The notes under the pieces are model-generated. The model was given only the letters and a program-made list of their open reading frames with translations. It was not told the origin of the DNA and made no database searches. Shown here one piece after another: positions 52,695 to 60,626 of a stretch of DNA of 64,000 bases (its first letter is position 1; the number at the start of each line of letters is the position of its first letter). Source of the stretch: an uncultured Tateyamaria sp. (GTDB lineage: Bacteria > Pseudomonadota > Alphaproteobacteria > Rhodobacterales > Rhodobacteraceae). Made by a program: the position numbers and the translations under genes. The stretch is from positions 62,001 to 126,000 of the forward strand of contig NZ_CANMBJ010000001.1 in assembly GCF_947496075.1 (NCBI RefSeq), in the 5' to 3' direction.

Positions 52695-52868
52695 ATGGAA
52701 AAAAGTTCGACACCCGAGCAGCTCGCAAAGCGCTGGCACTGCTCTTCCAACACCATCCGGAATCTCATCTCAGCCGGCAAACTCGACGCCTACCGCGTCG
52801 GAAAAAAGCTGCTGCGCATCCCGGCCACTGCAATCGAGGAGTATGAAAATTGCACGACATCAGAATAG
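52695..52868 (+). CDS. Excisionase-like helix-turn-helix protein, copy 2
   Basis: 57 residues with AAAGGA upstream. TPEQLAKRWHCSSNTIRNLIS and KLDAYRVGKKLLRIPATAIEEY match copy 1 position by position (QLAxRWxCSxxTIRxxIxxG). It is the better excisionase candidate because the integrase frame starts inside its 3' end (TTG at 52850), with GAGGAG within this gene as the ribosome site. Xis and Int would then be translationally coupled. Confidence 0.82.
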   Translation: MEKSSTPEQLAKRWHCSSNTIRNLISAGKLDAYRVGKKLLRIPATAIEEYENCTTSE

Positions 52869-53920
52869 GAAAATATCGCGGTGGTTTTTGCGTCACGTGG
52901 TATGAGGTTGTTGACGGAAAAAGGTAGCGGCGTCGGTTCCAATTGGAGGCCAAGACTCTTTCGGAGGCCAAACCGGAAGGGCAAAGGGTCTACAATTCCC
53001 AACTTCTATTGTTGGGGTCCGAACTGACCTTCAAAAAGGTCTGGGAGGCCTTAGGAGAGGATCTCGAGGGCCGCCGCACAGCTGAGCAGATGAAATCGAT
53101 TTGGAAGAACGTCGGACCGTTTTTCGGAAGCTACCATCCTCTCGAAATCGACGACGCATTGGTCAGAAAATATCTGGAAGTGAGCCGAAAAGAATTTCAA
53201 AAGAAAAACGGGCGCGAGATCTCAAGAACGACGCTCTTTCATGACGTTAACTTTGTCCAGATGGCGCTTAACTTTGCAAAGCGAAAAAAGTTGATCAAGG
53301 AGTCGCCTCACCAGCTAAGGAAACCATCAAGATCACGCCCGGTGGACCGCTGGCTCACACAGACGGAAATCGATACTTTGCTGGCCGAAACCCTGCAAAC
53401 GCCACATCTTCACATCGCCACAGTTCTTATGCTATCAACTGCTGGCAGATTGGGAGCAATTCTGGAACTCACCTGGGACCAGGTCGACTTCACCAATCGA
53501 ACGATCGATCTCAGGGACGATGAATTAGAACACGTCAAAAATCGTGCCTTTGTTCCAATGAATGACGGAACAACGGATTTGCTCCTGGATTGGCGTGAAT
53601 CCTGCTATTCGGACTTTGTGGTTGAGTACAAGGGTGATCGGGTTCACAGCATCCACAACGCGTTCAGGAAAACCGTAAAGCGCGCGAAGCTACCTGGCAA
53701 GGTGACACCTCATGTGTTGCGCCACACTTCTGCAGTGCATCTCATCGCCAATGGCCACGAAATGTCCCGGGTATCGCAATACCTTGGACATTCCTCGGCC
53801 AAGGTGACCGAAAAGATCTACGCTCGCTATGCGCCGGATCATCTTCGAAAGGAATCAGACACGGTAGACTTCACCAAAGGGCGAGGCTTCCAACTGAGAA
53901 AACCTGTATCAAGGAAATAG
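52850..53920 (+). pseudogene. Tyrosine integrase with in-frame amber codon
   Basis: The frame starts at a TTG at 52850 and reads HDIRIGKYRGGFCVTWYE, a typical arm-binding N-terminus. It meets TAG at 52925-52927 and continues in the same frame RRRFQLEAKTLSEAK to the end. The catalytic domain is complete: counted from a TTG at 52943, R169 (TAGRLGAIL), H257-x-x-R260 (HVLRHTSAVH), H283 (YLGHSS) and Y293 (KIYARY). Either the gene is inactivated, the stop is read through, or a shortened protein starts at 52943. The last lacks a good ribosome site. The gene reads towards attR. Confidence 0.8.
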
Positions 53921-53951
53921 GGTTTGCTTCCAGAGGGCTTCCATGAGACCC

Positions 53952-53983
53952 GGCCCGCCGATCGAGGCGGGCCTATTCGTTTT
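53952..53983 (+). terminator. Terminator after the integrase gene
   Basis: GGCCCGCC and GGCGGGCC form a perfect eight-pair stem with a GATCGA loop, followed by TATTCGTTTT. It lies 32 bases after the integrase stop. Confidence 0.75.
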
Positions 53984-54194
53984 ACCACTCCGGTCTTAGA
54001 CTGAGATCAAGTATCGATCGTTGATCGTTCGTGGTGCTCGGCTATTCACTTATGACGTTGGAGACAACGCTACTATTTGTGCGCAGGTTCAAGGAACCAG
54101 GGTCCCGCTTGAAAGGCGCCTCGGATGCATGAACCCATGTGCCAAACACGCCCATATGCACCAAATATCAATAGGTTAGCTGCAGAATACCTGG
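53984..54194. other. Right end of the island, non-coding
   Basis: About 210 bases between the integrase terminator and attR. They contain the right copy of the 16-bp end repeat and no gene. Confidence 0.5.
54086..54101 (+). repeat. End-proximal 16-bp repeat, right copy
   Basis: GGTTCAAGGAACCAGG, the partner of 41108-41123, 93 bases inside attR. Candidate integrase or excisionase arm site. Confidence 0.6.
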
Positions 54195-54240
54195 CTGTTA
54201 ATCAATTGGTCGTAGGTTCGATCCCTACCGCCGGAGCCAA
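54195..54240 (+). repeat. attR: right 46-bp direct repeat
   Basis: Identical to 41,036 and the 45 bases before it. It is a partial tRNA-Asn copy from the anticodon loop onward, without the D-arm and 5' acceptor strand, so it is not a functional tRNA. Confidence 0.95.
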
Positions 54241-54293
54241 TTCCCCCAAAATAAAATGCGTAGTCAGAACTGCCGCGCCGATTCCGCTGTCAG

Positions 54294-55160
54294 TCAGATC
54301 GCATTGCTGATGCCTGTAACCGGTGTTGTAACGCCAGTGATAGCGGATAGCGCTTTCAGAAATTGGGTGTACGGAGCCTCTACCGCATACAGAATGTCAC
54401 CATCCCCGATGTTGAACCGTCCGCCAAAGAACAGGTCAGATGGTTGGGTCAGATCAAAGGCATAGATGGCTTGCTGCTGTCCGGTAAAGGCCGCGCCTGC
54501 CAACTGTTGCTACCTCTCCGGGGACTCTTCGCCCAGGACAAACACGCTGCTGGGATAGCCCGATTGCGGTGCCAAGCCGCCGACGAGGCCAAGTGTTTCA
54601 ATCAGGTTGATCGTTGGTTTCGGAAACTCGACAAGGGCCTGCCCGCTCACCGCGCCGATCCCGGTAAAGGCACGTCGGTCCTGCCGGACCGTGATCTGAT
54701 CCCCCGGGAGCAAAGCAACGTCAAACCGCGGCTCTGCCAAAAGATCATCCAGCCAATATGCTGCCGGTCGTTTCACCGCGTTGTACCAGAACCTCGGTCA
54801 GTTCCGATTCGACCGTAAACCCACCTGCACCTCGGTCAGCGTGGTGGGTCCACCAACCGTTTCAAACAGTCCATCATCGACGTTTTCTGAGATCGTCAGG
54901 TTCAACAGATCGCCGGAATAAATCAACTCCGCGTCAATGCGGCCATGGGCCAGAAAGCTGTTCGGAAAGCAGCTTCGCGCGCTGAAGTCCTCTGACCCAG
55001 CAATGCGTGCAACACGGGCGTCGACGGGAACAGCCAGCACTTCTGCATTCAACGCCTCTGCCAATGCAAGTATTTCACGTGCATTCGGTCCGGGACGCGG
55101 GAAGCCGCATGCGACAAGGGCGCAGCAAAGAAGCCCAAGTTAGAGAGTTTTCCGCACCAT
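54294..55160 (-). pseudogene. Decayed polysaccharide export lipoprotein gene (Wza/KpsD family)
   Basis: Read on the minus strand from ATG 55160, the frame gives a lipoprotein signal (LLCCALVACG). It continues with LNAEVLAVPVDARVARI, LIYSGDLLNLTISENVDDG, then FDVALLPGDQITVRQDRRAFTGIGA and TINLIETLGLVGGL. These are the conserved stretches of roseobacter polysaccharide export proteins. The frame has stops at 55140-55142 (TAA), 54798-54800 (TGA) and 54510-54512 (TAG). An apparent frameshift lies near 54760, and the central domain between VQVG and the LPGDQ block is missing. It lies next to attR and beside the DUF6778 gene that normally accompanies it. Confidence 0.82.
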
Positions 55161-55219
55161 CCCGATACCGCCGAAACAAGTCTTGCGCACCTGTCGGTGC
55201 TGCCGAAAAAACGAGCCGC

Positions 55220-55873
55220 TCAAATACCAACGCGGGAAAAGGTCTGCCGAACATCCGGCCCTGTCCCGAGCCAACCGGCAATCACATTTGCAACATGGTT
55301 CACGATCCGAACGCGCTGGGTCTGCCCCGCCGCCTCTGCATCCAGAGCTTGCTGCCCGCTAAAGGCGACAAGATCTGCCGACACGTCCGGCTCCGCCGCC
55401 AGAACCGCACCGCTGCGCGCATCGACGACCTGAATGGCAAAGTTGATGTTGTGCACACCCGCAGCCGAAAGCTGCCTCCGCGTCCGATCCGTCACTGCGT
55501 GAAAGCGGGTCACCGTCACGCGCAGATCGACGGCACGCCCCCGATTCCGCAACCCCGCGGCTCCCTTTTCGATTGCCTCGCGCATAATGCGTTCGACCTG
55601 TGCGTAGCGGTCACCGGGCAGCTCACCGCGCCACACGATATCTGCCTCTGCAGAGAACGTATTGGCTTCGGTAACGGTCAGCGTCCGCGGTACGTCCACC
55701 GACACAGCATTCAGTCGCCAACCTTTCGATTGTTCTGCGCTGGGATTCTGATCGTAGTTCGTTTCCCAAACCTGCGTGCAAGCCGAAAGCGCGAAGGCTG
55801 CGAAAACCCCCAAACTGATCTTCCGAAAAGCACGAACTCTTCTCGTCAAACTCACCGTCAAAGCCTTGTACAC
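55220..55873 (-). CDS. DUF6778 family lipoprotein
   Basis: 217 residues from a GTG with GAGG upstream. The lipoprotein signal is ISLGVFAAFALSACTQ. Conserved blocks are NTFSAEADIVWRGE, VDLRVTVTRFHAVTDRTRR, NFAIQVVDARSGAVLA and the C-terminal VRIVNHVANVIAGWLGTGPDVR. This family occurs beside polysaccharide export genes in roseobacters. The gene itself is intact although the export gene next to it is broken, so its role here may be lost or served by another locus. Confidence 0.78.
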   Translation of the reverse strand: MYKALTVSLTRRVRAFRKISLGVFAAFALSACTQVWETNYDQNPSAEQSKGWRLNAVSVDVPRTLTVTEANTFSAEADIVWRGELPGDRYAQVERIMREAIEKGAAGLRNRGRAVDLRVTVTRFHAVTDRTRRQLSAAGVHNINFAIQVVDARSGAVLAAEPDVSADLVAFSGQQALDAEAAGQTQRVRIVNHVANVIAGWLGTGPDVRQTFSRVGI

Positions 55874-56149
55874 CTTGAAACCTCAAGCTCTTAGAAACGC
55901 AACTCCACACATTCAAAAATCCCGGACACCAGCATCAACGCGGCTTCGTTTAATGCAATAGGGGAAAGGCCAAGAGCACATACACCAGTACACCCTCGAA
56001 ACTTCTCATGTCCCCCAATACGCAGCACCTGGCAGCATGTTCGGCACGGAGTATCTTTTTACGGTAACGTGTGCTGTCGCGATGTAACAAGCCAGTCGTT
56101 TTCAACCGGAACAATTCCGCCGACACGAAATCAAGCGGGACTTCTCCGT
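55874..56149. other. Intergenic, no recognisable gene
   Basis: About 275 bases upstream of the DUF6778 gene, between it and the aminotransferase remnant. Probably promoter plus decayed sequence. Confidence 0.4.
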
Positions 56150-56690
56150 CATCAAACGGATCAACGTCGGCTGGCAATCAGTGCCTTGTGCTCCGCACAG
56201 CAGTTCAAGGAAATCGAGCCTACCAACCCGCACAACCACCGGCCTGGAACACCGTGGTGTGCGCACCAAAGGAGCCTGTCAAAAACGCTTCGTCCGTCGC
56301 ACATGCGTTCAAAAGGGAATAGTTCCACTCAAAGGCCGGAATACACGCCGCACGACACAGGCAGCAAGGATCAAGGCAAGGCCAACGTTGCCGGTGGCGC
56401 AGATCTGCTTGTTCACCGGCGCACGTAACACGGTACAGGCGTTACGAGCCAGCCAAACAGCCAATCCGATATTTCAACACCCGGAAGCACCGCAGCCCGC
56501 TTTGGCGTGCGGCAAAGTCCTGGCCTCGACCACACAAACAGTGTCGGCGTTTTGTATGCCTCAGGCCCCAGCGGTGAACCCATTGCGGAATACTTTGATC
56601 ACCCCAGCGAACACCGGCACATCCACGACACGCCATAAGATGTCATTTTCATGGATGCGCCGATTGAATACGATGCTTTCTAGCAGTTGA
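56150..56690 (-). pseudogene. Remnant of a class IV aminotransferase paralogue
   Basis: On the minus strand a segment near 56340-56250 reads CIPAFEWNYSLLNACATDEAFLTGSFGA. This closely follows GIPVFERNYSLVDTYAADEAFLTGTFGA of the intact gene at 56710-57627. Weaker similarity extends upstream (LARNACTV, QICATG) and downstream to about 56150. No frame stays open across it and several stops interrupt it. It looks like a tandem duplicate that decayed. Limits are approximate. Confidence 0.7.
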
Positions 56691-56709
56691 CCCATCGCAC
56701 GGATGGTCG

Positions 56710-57627
56710 TCAGCGTTCGGCCTTAATCAACCGTTTGTAGGCCGCGCGTAGGCGCAGGAACACAGGGCCGGCCTTGCCGCCGCCAATGACGCGACCGTCA
56801 ATCTCGAACACGGGCGTTTGCGCACCGAAGGTTCCTGTCAGAAACGCCTCGTCCGCCGCATAGGTGTCCACCAGAGAATAGTTGCGCTCGAAGACGGGGA
56901 TGCCCTCGGTCCGGCACAGATCAATGACCTTCTGCCGGGTGATCCCGTTCATGCAGTAATCCCCGGTCGACGTCCAAACCTCGCCCTTCTTCACGATAAA
57001 GAAGTTGCAGGCATTGGTGGTGTTCACAAAGCCAAACGGGTCAAGCATCAACGCCTCGTCCGCTCCGGCCCGTACGGCATGATTCAGGGCGATGATACAG
57101 TTGAGTTTGGAATGAGAGTTGAGTTTCGCATCCTGCGTCAGCGGCAGCCCCCGGTGATGCGGCACGGTATGGAGGCGAATGCCACGCTCGACCACGCTCT
57201 CATCGGGCTTTGAATGCTCGGCAATGATGACGATGGTCGCCCCCCACAGGCTCAGATGCGGGTGCTGGAACGGCTTGGCCTTGCGGCCCCGCGTTACCAT
57301 CAGGCGGATATGCACATCCGTCTCCATCCCGTTGGCAGCGAGCGTATCCCAAACGGCCTGCTTCAGCGCTTCGCGGCCCAGCCCAATCTCGATCTCGGTA
57401 TACGCCGACGCCTCGAACAGCCGATCCAGATGATCATCAAGGAACGGGATATGCCCATCATACAGGCGCAACCCTTCCCAGATCCCATCACCCAACATGA
57501 AGCCACTGTCGTAGACAGACACGACAGCCTCCGCCCGCGGGACAATGCGCCCATCCACATAGATCAGGATGTGATCGTTGCGATCATCCGCCGCCGCATC
57601 GTGGGTCGAGATTGGTGTGTCTGTCAT
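56710..57627 (-). CDS. Class IV PLP aminotransferase (D-amino-acid / branched-chain type)
   Basis: 305 residues. The class IV fold begins ILIYVDGRIVPRAEAVVSV, YDSGFMLGDGIWEGLRLY. The PLP-binding Lys is in AKLNSHSKLNCIIALN. The C-terminal signature region is NGITRQKVIDLC, then DEAFLTGTFGAQTPVFEIDGR. These enzymes transaminate branched-chain or D-amino acids, or act as aminodeoxychorismate lyase; the sequence alone does not settle which. It has a decayed paralogue immediately downstream. Confidence 0.85.
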   Translation of the reverse strand: MTDTPISTHDAAADDRNDHILIYVDGRIVPRAEAVVSVYDSGFMLGDGIWEGLRLYDGHIPFLDDHLDRLFEASAYTEIEIGLGREALKQAVWDTLAANGMETDVHIRLMVTRGRKAKPFQHPHLSLWGATIVIIAEHSKPDESVVERGIRLHTVPHHRGLPLTQDAKLNSHSKLNCIIALNHAVRAGADEALMLDPFGFVNTTNACNFFIVKKGEVWTSTGDYCMNGITRQKVIDLCRTEGIPVFERNYSLVDTYAADEAFLTGTFGAQTPVFEIDGRVIGGGKAGPVFLRLRAAYKRLIKAER

Positions 57628-57721
57628 GGATGGCCCCCTTGCAGAACCTCATGCCACCGCATTGCGGTACGGGGCAAGAGTGCGCGATTGCAAAACCTGC
57701 GGCACGGGGATACGACCGCGC

Positions 57722-58081
57722 TTACAGACGCTCCATCAACTCGATCCGATTGCCAAATGGGTCAAAGACATAGGTGCGCGCAAACCCTTCCAGTGGCTGG
57801 TCGTCAACACAGGCAACACCCGCCGCGTCGCACCGCCCCCGCATCTCGGACAGATCATCAACCACAAAGGCAGGATGCGCCTTTGCGGCCGGACGAAAGT
57901 CCTGCATCACGCCAAGGTGCACCTTGACACCACCACGCTGGAACCAGCAGCCGCCGCGTTTCGCAAGACTCTCGGGTTTCGAAACTTCGGAGAGCCCCAG
58001 AACACCGGCATAGAAGGCGCGCGCCGCATCTTCCTCCCCTTGCGGCATGGCCAGTTGCACATGGTCGATGGTTTTCAGCAT
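57722..58081 (-). CDS. VOC family protein (glyoxalase/bleomycin resistance fold)
   Basis: 119 residues from the ATG at 58081. Paired beta-alpha-beta-beta-beta units start LKTIDHVQLAMPQGEEDAARAFY. Metal-ligand candidates are His in IDHVQLA, His in VKVHLGV and Glu in GNRIELME. This is a single-domain dioxygenase-like or lyase-like VOC protein of unknown substrate. It lies upstream of the aminotransferase gene on the same strand, with a 94-base gap. Confidence 0.8.
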   Translation of the reverse strand: MLKTIDHVQLAMPQGEEDAARAFYAGVLGLSEVSKPESLAKRGGCWFQRGGVKVHLGVMQDFRPAAKAHPAFVVDDLSEMRGRCDAAGVACVDDQPLEGFARTYVFDPFGNRIELMERL

Positions 58082-58286
58082 GCCGCCTCTCGGGTTGGAT
58101 TGTAGTTCCAAGCTGCCATTGCGCACAGAAAAACGAAAGTAAGGACCCCATCGCACAGCGGACGTTTGCCGGAACATGACGAATGCACATTTGCGTCACT
58201 CGGTGCACCTTGCCATTCTGTCTGCAAGTGCGGCGCCAAAGTGACCCGCTCCAACCGCCAAGAGCCAGACAACGGGGAACCTCGAA

Positions 58287-58703
58287 ATGATCGGGTATGT
58301 GACACTTGGAACCGATGATCTGGACAAAGCCAGGGCATTTTATGCGCCGCTCTTTGAACACATGGGGCTTCCACTCTGCTTTGAGGACCCGCAGGTGGTA
58401 TCATGGGGTGACAAGGATGACGAAACCGTGCCCCGGTTCTTTGTCTGCTATCCATTTGACGACAGACCTGCCAGCACGGGTAATGGAACCATGACGGCCT
58501 TCCGGGTTAAAACCGCGTCCGATGTCGACACGCTGTACGAGACTGCCATGCGCGGCGGTGGCTCTGACGAAGGCAAACCGGGCTTCCGCCCCGAAAGCTA
58601 CGGTGACAAATTCTATGTGGCCTATGTGCGCGATCTGGACGGAAACAAGCTCGCCTTTGCGTGCTATGATGGCAAAGAAAACCCACATAATTCAGAGGGA
58701 TAG
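58287..58703 (+). CDS. VOC family protein, second
   Basis: 138 residues. It begins IGYVTLGTDDLDKARAFYAPLF and ends with the YVRDLDGNKLAFACY strand pair typical of glyoxalase-like VOC proteins. The usual first ligand His is replaced (GYVTLGT), so metal binding may be lost. It is divergent from the other VOC gene; their 205-base gap holds both promoters. Confidence 0.8.
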   Translation: MIGYVTLGTDDLDKARAFYAPLFEHMGLPLCFEDPQVVSWGDKDDETVPRFFVCYPFDDRPASTGNGTMTAFRVKTASDVDTLYETAMRGGGSDEGKPGFRPESYGDKFYVAYVRDLDGNKLAFACYDGKENPHNSEG

Positions 58704-58812
58704 ACGCGCCTCACTCGGCGCCACGGTCACGCAGAAAAACACGTCCGTCGGCATCCCGCCTAGCCCGTATTGCCTGTTTGCACCTGACTGCTCCCTTTGA
58801 CATTGTGCAGGC

Positions 58813-59730
58813 ATGAGCACCACATACTCCATCCGTTCCAACCGTCTGATTGCCACCTTCGATCCCGACGGGGCGCGCATGCGCAGCCTGTGTTTGGACA
58901 ATGGGCCAAACCTTGTTCTGGACGTAGATGATACAACGTCCCAAGAGCTGCGCGATGCCTATGGCGGCACCATCGTGGGACCAGTAGCAAACCGGGTTCG
59001 CGGGGGACAGGTATCAGTCGGCGAAACGACGCATCAGATGCCATGCAACGAAAACGGAACCACGGCGCTTCACAGCGGACCGGATGGGCTGGATCGGGCC
59101 ATATGGACAGTCGCCGCACAAGACCGCACCGCATTGCAACTGACCCATCACCTGCCAGACGGTCACGGCGGTCTGCCGGGAAATCGCGATATCGAAGTCT
59201 GGTTCGAGGTTGCCGACAACACACTGACATTCCGGGTCACGATGACAACGGATGCCCCGACACCCGCTTCTATCGCGCACCACCCCTATTGGCGCGTCAC
59301 GCCCGAACATACGCTCCACATCCACGCCTCGCACTACCTCCCCGCGGATCATGCCAATCTGCCAACAGGCGTCATTGTGCCCGTTGAGGATACCCCATTT
59401 GACCACCGGACCGCGCGGCCCATCGACCCGGGCACAGATCATAATTTCTGCGTTGCCAAACAGGCGAAGGCTCAGCCAGCCCCCATGGCAACACTGACAA
59501 CACCCTCGTATGTTCTTGAGATTGCCAGCACCGAACCGGGGTTGCAGGTCTATTCTGGAGCTTTCCTTCCCACGATCCCTGAAGCAAACATTGCAACACT
59601 GACAGGCGTTGCGCTGGAACCTCAGGGGTGGCCGGATGCGGTCAACCATCCCGACTTTCCAAACGTGATCTGCACGCCCGATCACCCGTATTCACAAGTC
59701 ACACAGTACACGCTGCAACCCGCCACATAA
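58813..59730 (+). CDS. Aldose 1-epimerase
   Basis: 305 residues. The galactose-mutarotase fold shows GGTIVGPVANRVRGG, ENGTTALHSGPDGLDRAIW (His), IAHHPYWRV (catalytic His region) and PEANIATLTGVALEPQGWPDAVNHP, with the catalytic Glu. It interconverts alpha and beta anomers of sugars. It is a single cytoplasmic gene without neighbouring sugar genes. Confidence 0.88.
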   Translation: MSTTYSIRSNRLIATFDPDGARMRSLCLDNGPNLVLDVDDTTSQELRDAYGGTIVGPVANRVRGGQVSVGETTHQMPCNENGTTALHSGPDGLDRAIWTVAAQDRTALQLTHHLPDGHGGLPGNRDIEVWFEVADNTLTFRVTMTTDAPTPASIAHHPYWRVTPEHTLHIHASHYLPADHANLPTGVIVPVEDTPFDHRTARPIDPGTDHNFCVAKQAKAQPAPMATLTTPSYVLEIASTEPGLQVYSGAFLPTIPEANIATLTGVALEPQGWPDAVNHPDFPNVICTPDHPYSQVTQYTLQPAT

Positions 59731-59825
59731 TTGCCACATTTGAACCATCCCGGTGGCACAATTCCATGCTGGGCTGTGTTTACCGCGCACACGAACGCGG
59801 AGTGTTCAATGTATGAGGTGTCAAA

Positions 59826-59918
59826 ATGTCGAGCAAAGAACGTCCCAAGCCCCCCAAACAGGGGTCCAAGAAGGACACAAAACCAGCGCCCTACTTTACC
59901 GACTACGCCAGCATCTGA
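59826..59918 (+). CDS. Possible 30-residue Lys/Pro-rich small protein
   Basis: ATG at 59826 with GAGGTG at good spacing. The sequence begins SSKERPKPPKQGSKKDTK and ends YFTDYASI. Its strong Lys/Pro composition with an aromatic tail and proper ribosome site support translation. No family is known to me. It precedes the TfoX C-terminal gene by 41 bases. Confidence 0.45.
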   Translation: MSSKERPKPPKQGSKKDTKPAPYFTDYASI

Positions 59919-59959
59919 TCGCAGGTGACAGCACCCGGGGCTGCGGCTAATCTTGCGCC

Positions 59960-60289
59960 ATGAGTGATCCTGTTTCTTCGATCCGCAACCTTGGCCCTGC
60001 CATGGACGCAGCCTGCGCGAAGGCTGGCATACCAGATGCTGACGCATTGCGTACGCTTGGTGCGGATGACGCATATGCCCGCCTGTTGCGATCCGGCATG
60101 CGCCCCCATTTTATCGGCTACTACGTGCTGGTCATGGGGTTGCAAGGCCGCCCTTGGAACGACTGCAAGGGCGAAGAGAAGAAAGCGCTGCGCAAACGCT
60201 TTGACGCGATCAAGGCCCAGGCCTTCGACAAGGGGCTGAGCGATTTTGAGCGGACCTTGAACGAAATCGGCGTCATCGCCAAAGCCTGA
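59960..60289 (+). CDS. TfoX C-terminal domain protein
   Basis: 109 residues. The sequence SSIRNLGPAMDAACAKAGIPDADALRTLG followed by DAYARLL is the TfoX/Sxy C-terminal helical domain. The N-terminal domain of full TfoX is absent. TfoX/Sxy proteins activate competence genes in gammaproteobacteria; stand-alone C-terminal proteins are common in alphaproteobacteria with unknown function. Confidence 0.8.
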   Translation: MSDPVSSIRNLGPAMDAACAKAGIPDADALRTLGADDAYARLLRSGMRPHFIGYYVLVMGLQGRPWNDCKGEEKKALRKRFDAIKAQAFDKGLSDFERTLNEIGVIAKA

Positions 60290-60396
60290 CCCGTGCCCCT
60301 GCCACCGCACGGTGCAGTGACGCGATCTTAACCCGAACCAACAACAGTCTTGGCCGCGCAACATGTTGTATCGGCATCTCTCGTGACCCCAAAGAC

Positions 60397-60436
60397 GGTG
60401 TACGGGGGGTGCACAGGGGGTGTACGCATGGTGTAC
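60397..60436 (+). repeat. Four-copy GGTGTAC repeat with exact 11-bp period
   Basis: GGTGTAC at 60397, GGTGCAC at 60408, GGTGTAC at 60419 and GGTGTAC at 60430. The period is 11 bases, about one DNA turn, and the 4-base spacers differ. It lies between the TfoX-like gene and the ndk 3' end, within a 337-base gap lacking genes. Confidence 0.75.
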
Positions 60437-60560
60437 AAAGGGCACCGATGAAATGAGATGGTAAATCTGTTTAATTACAGAACATTAAATAATGATCCTC
60501 ATGTTGCTCTCTGCAAAAATGATAACCGTTGCCCGACCGCTCCATTAATCCTTGATCAAC

Positions 60561-60597
60561 AAAAGAAAACCGGCGCGCCCATGGGGCACGCCGGTGT
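60561..60597 (-). terminator. Intrinsic terminator of ndk
   Basis: On the minus strand ACCGGCGTGCCC and GGGCGCGCCGGT pair over 11 positions with one mismatch, followed by TTTTCTTTT. It is about 30 bases after the ndk stop. Confidence 0.85.
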
Positions 60598-60626
60598 CAT
60601 GTCTCTGCACGGGATGTGCCAGTGGC

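Larger units (their letters stand above)
40991..54240. mobile_element. Integrated genomic island at tRNA-Asn with defence cargo
   Basis: The element is bounded by perfect 46-bp repeats at 40991-41036 and 54195-54240, a 13,204-bp spacing. Cargo in order: vsr, C5 DNA methyltransferase, AIPR, PD-(D/E)XK, Z1 and GHKL ATPase genes, two unknown small genes, two excisionase-like genes and a tyrosine integrase next to the right end. No structural phage, conjugation or replication genes are seen, so it looks like a small integrative defence island. The integrase carries an in-frame amber codon. Confidence 0.92.

Noticed and set aside
54195-54240. Second tRNA-Asn gene
   Set aside because: Only the part from the anticodon loop onward is present; the 5' acceptor strand and D-arm are missing, as expected for an attachment-site copy.
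60397-60436. Possible CRISPR array
   Set aside because: Repeats are only 7 bases with 4-base spacers and no cas genes are present; no CRISPR array was seen anywhere in the window.
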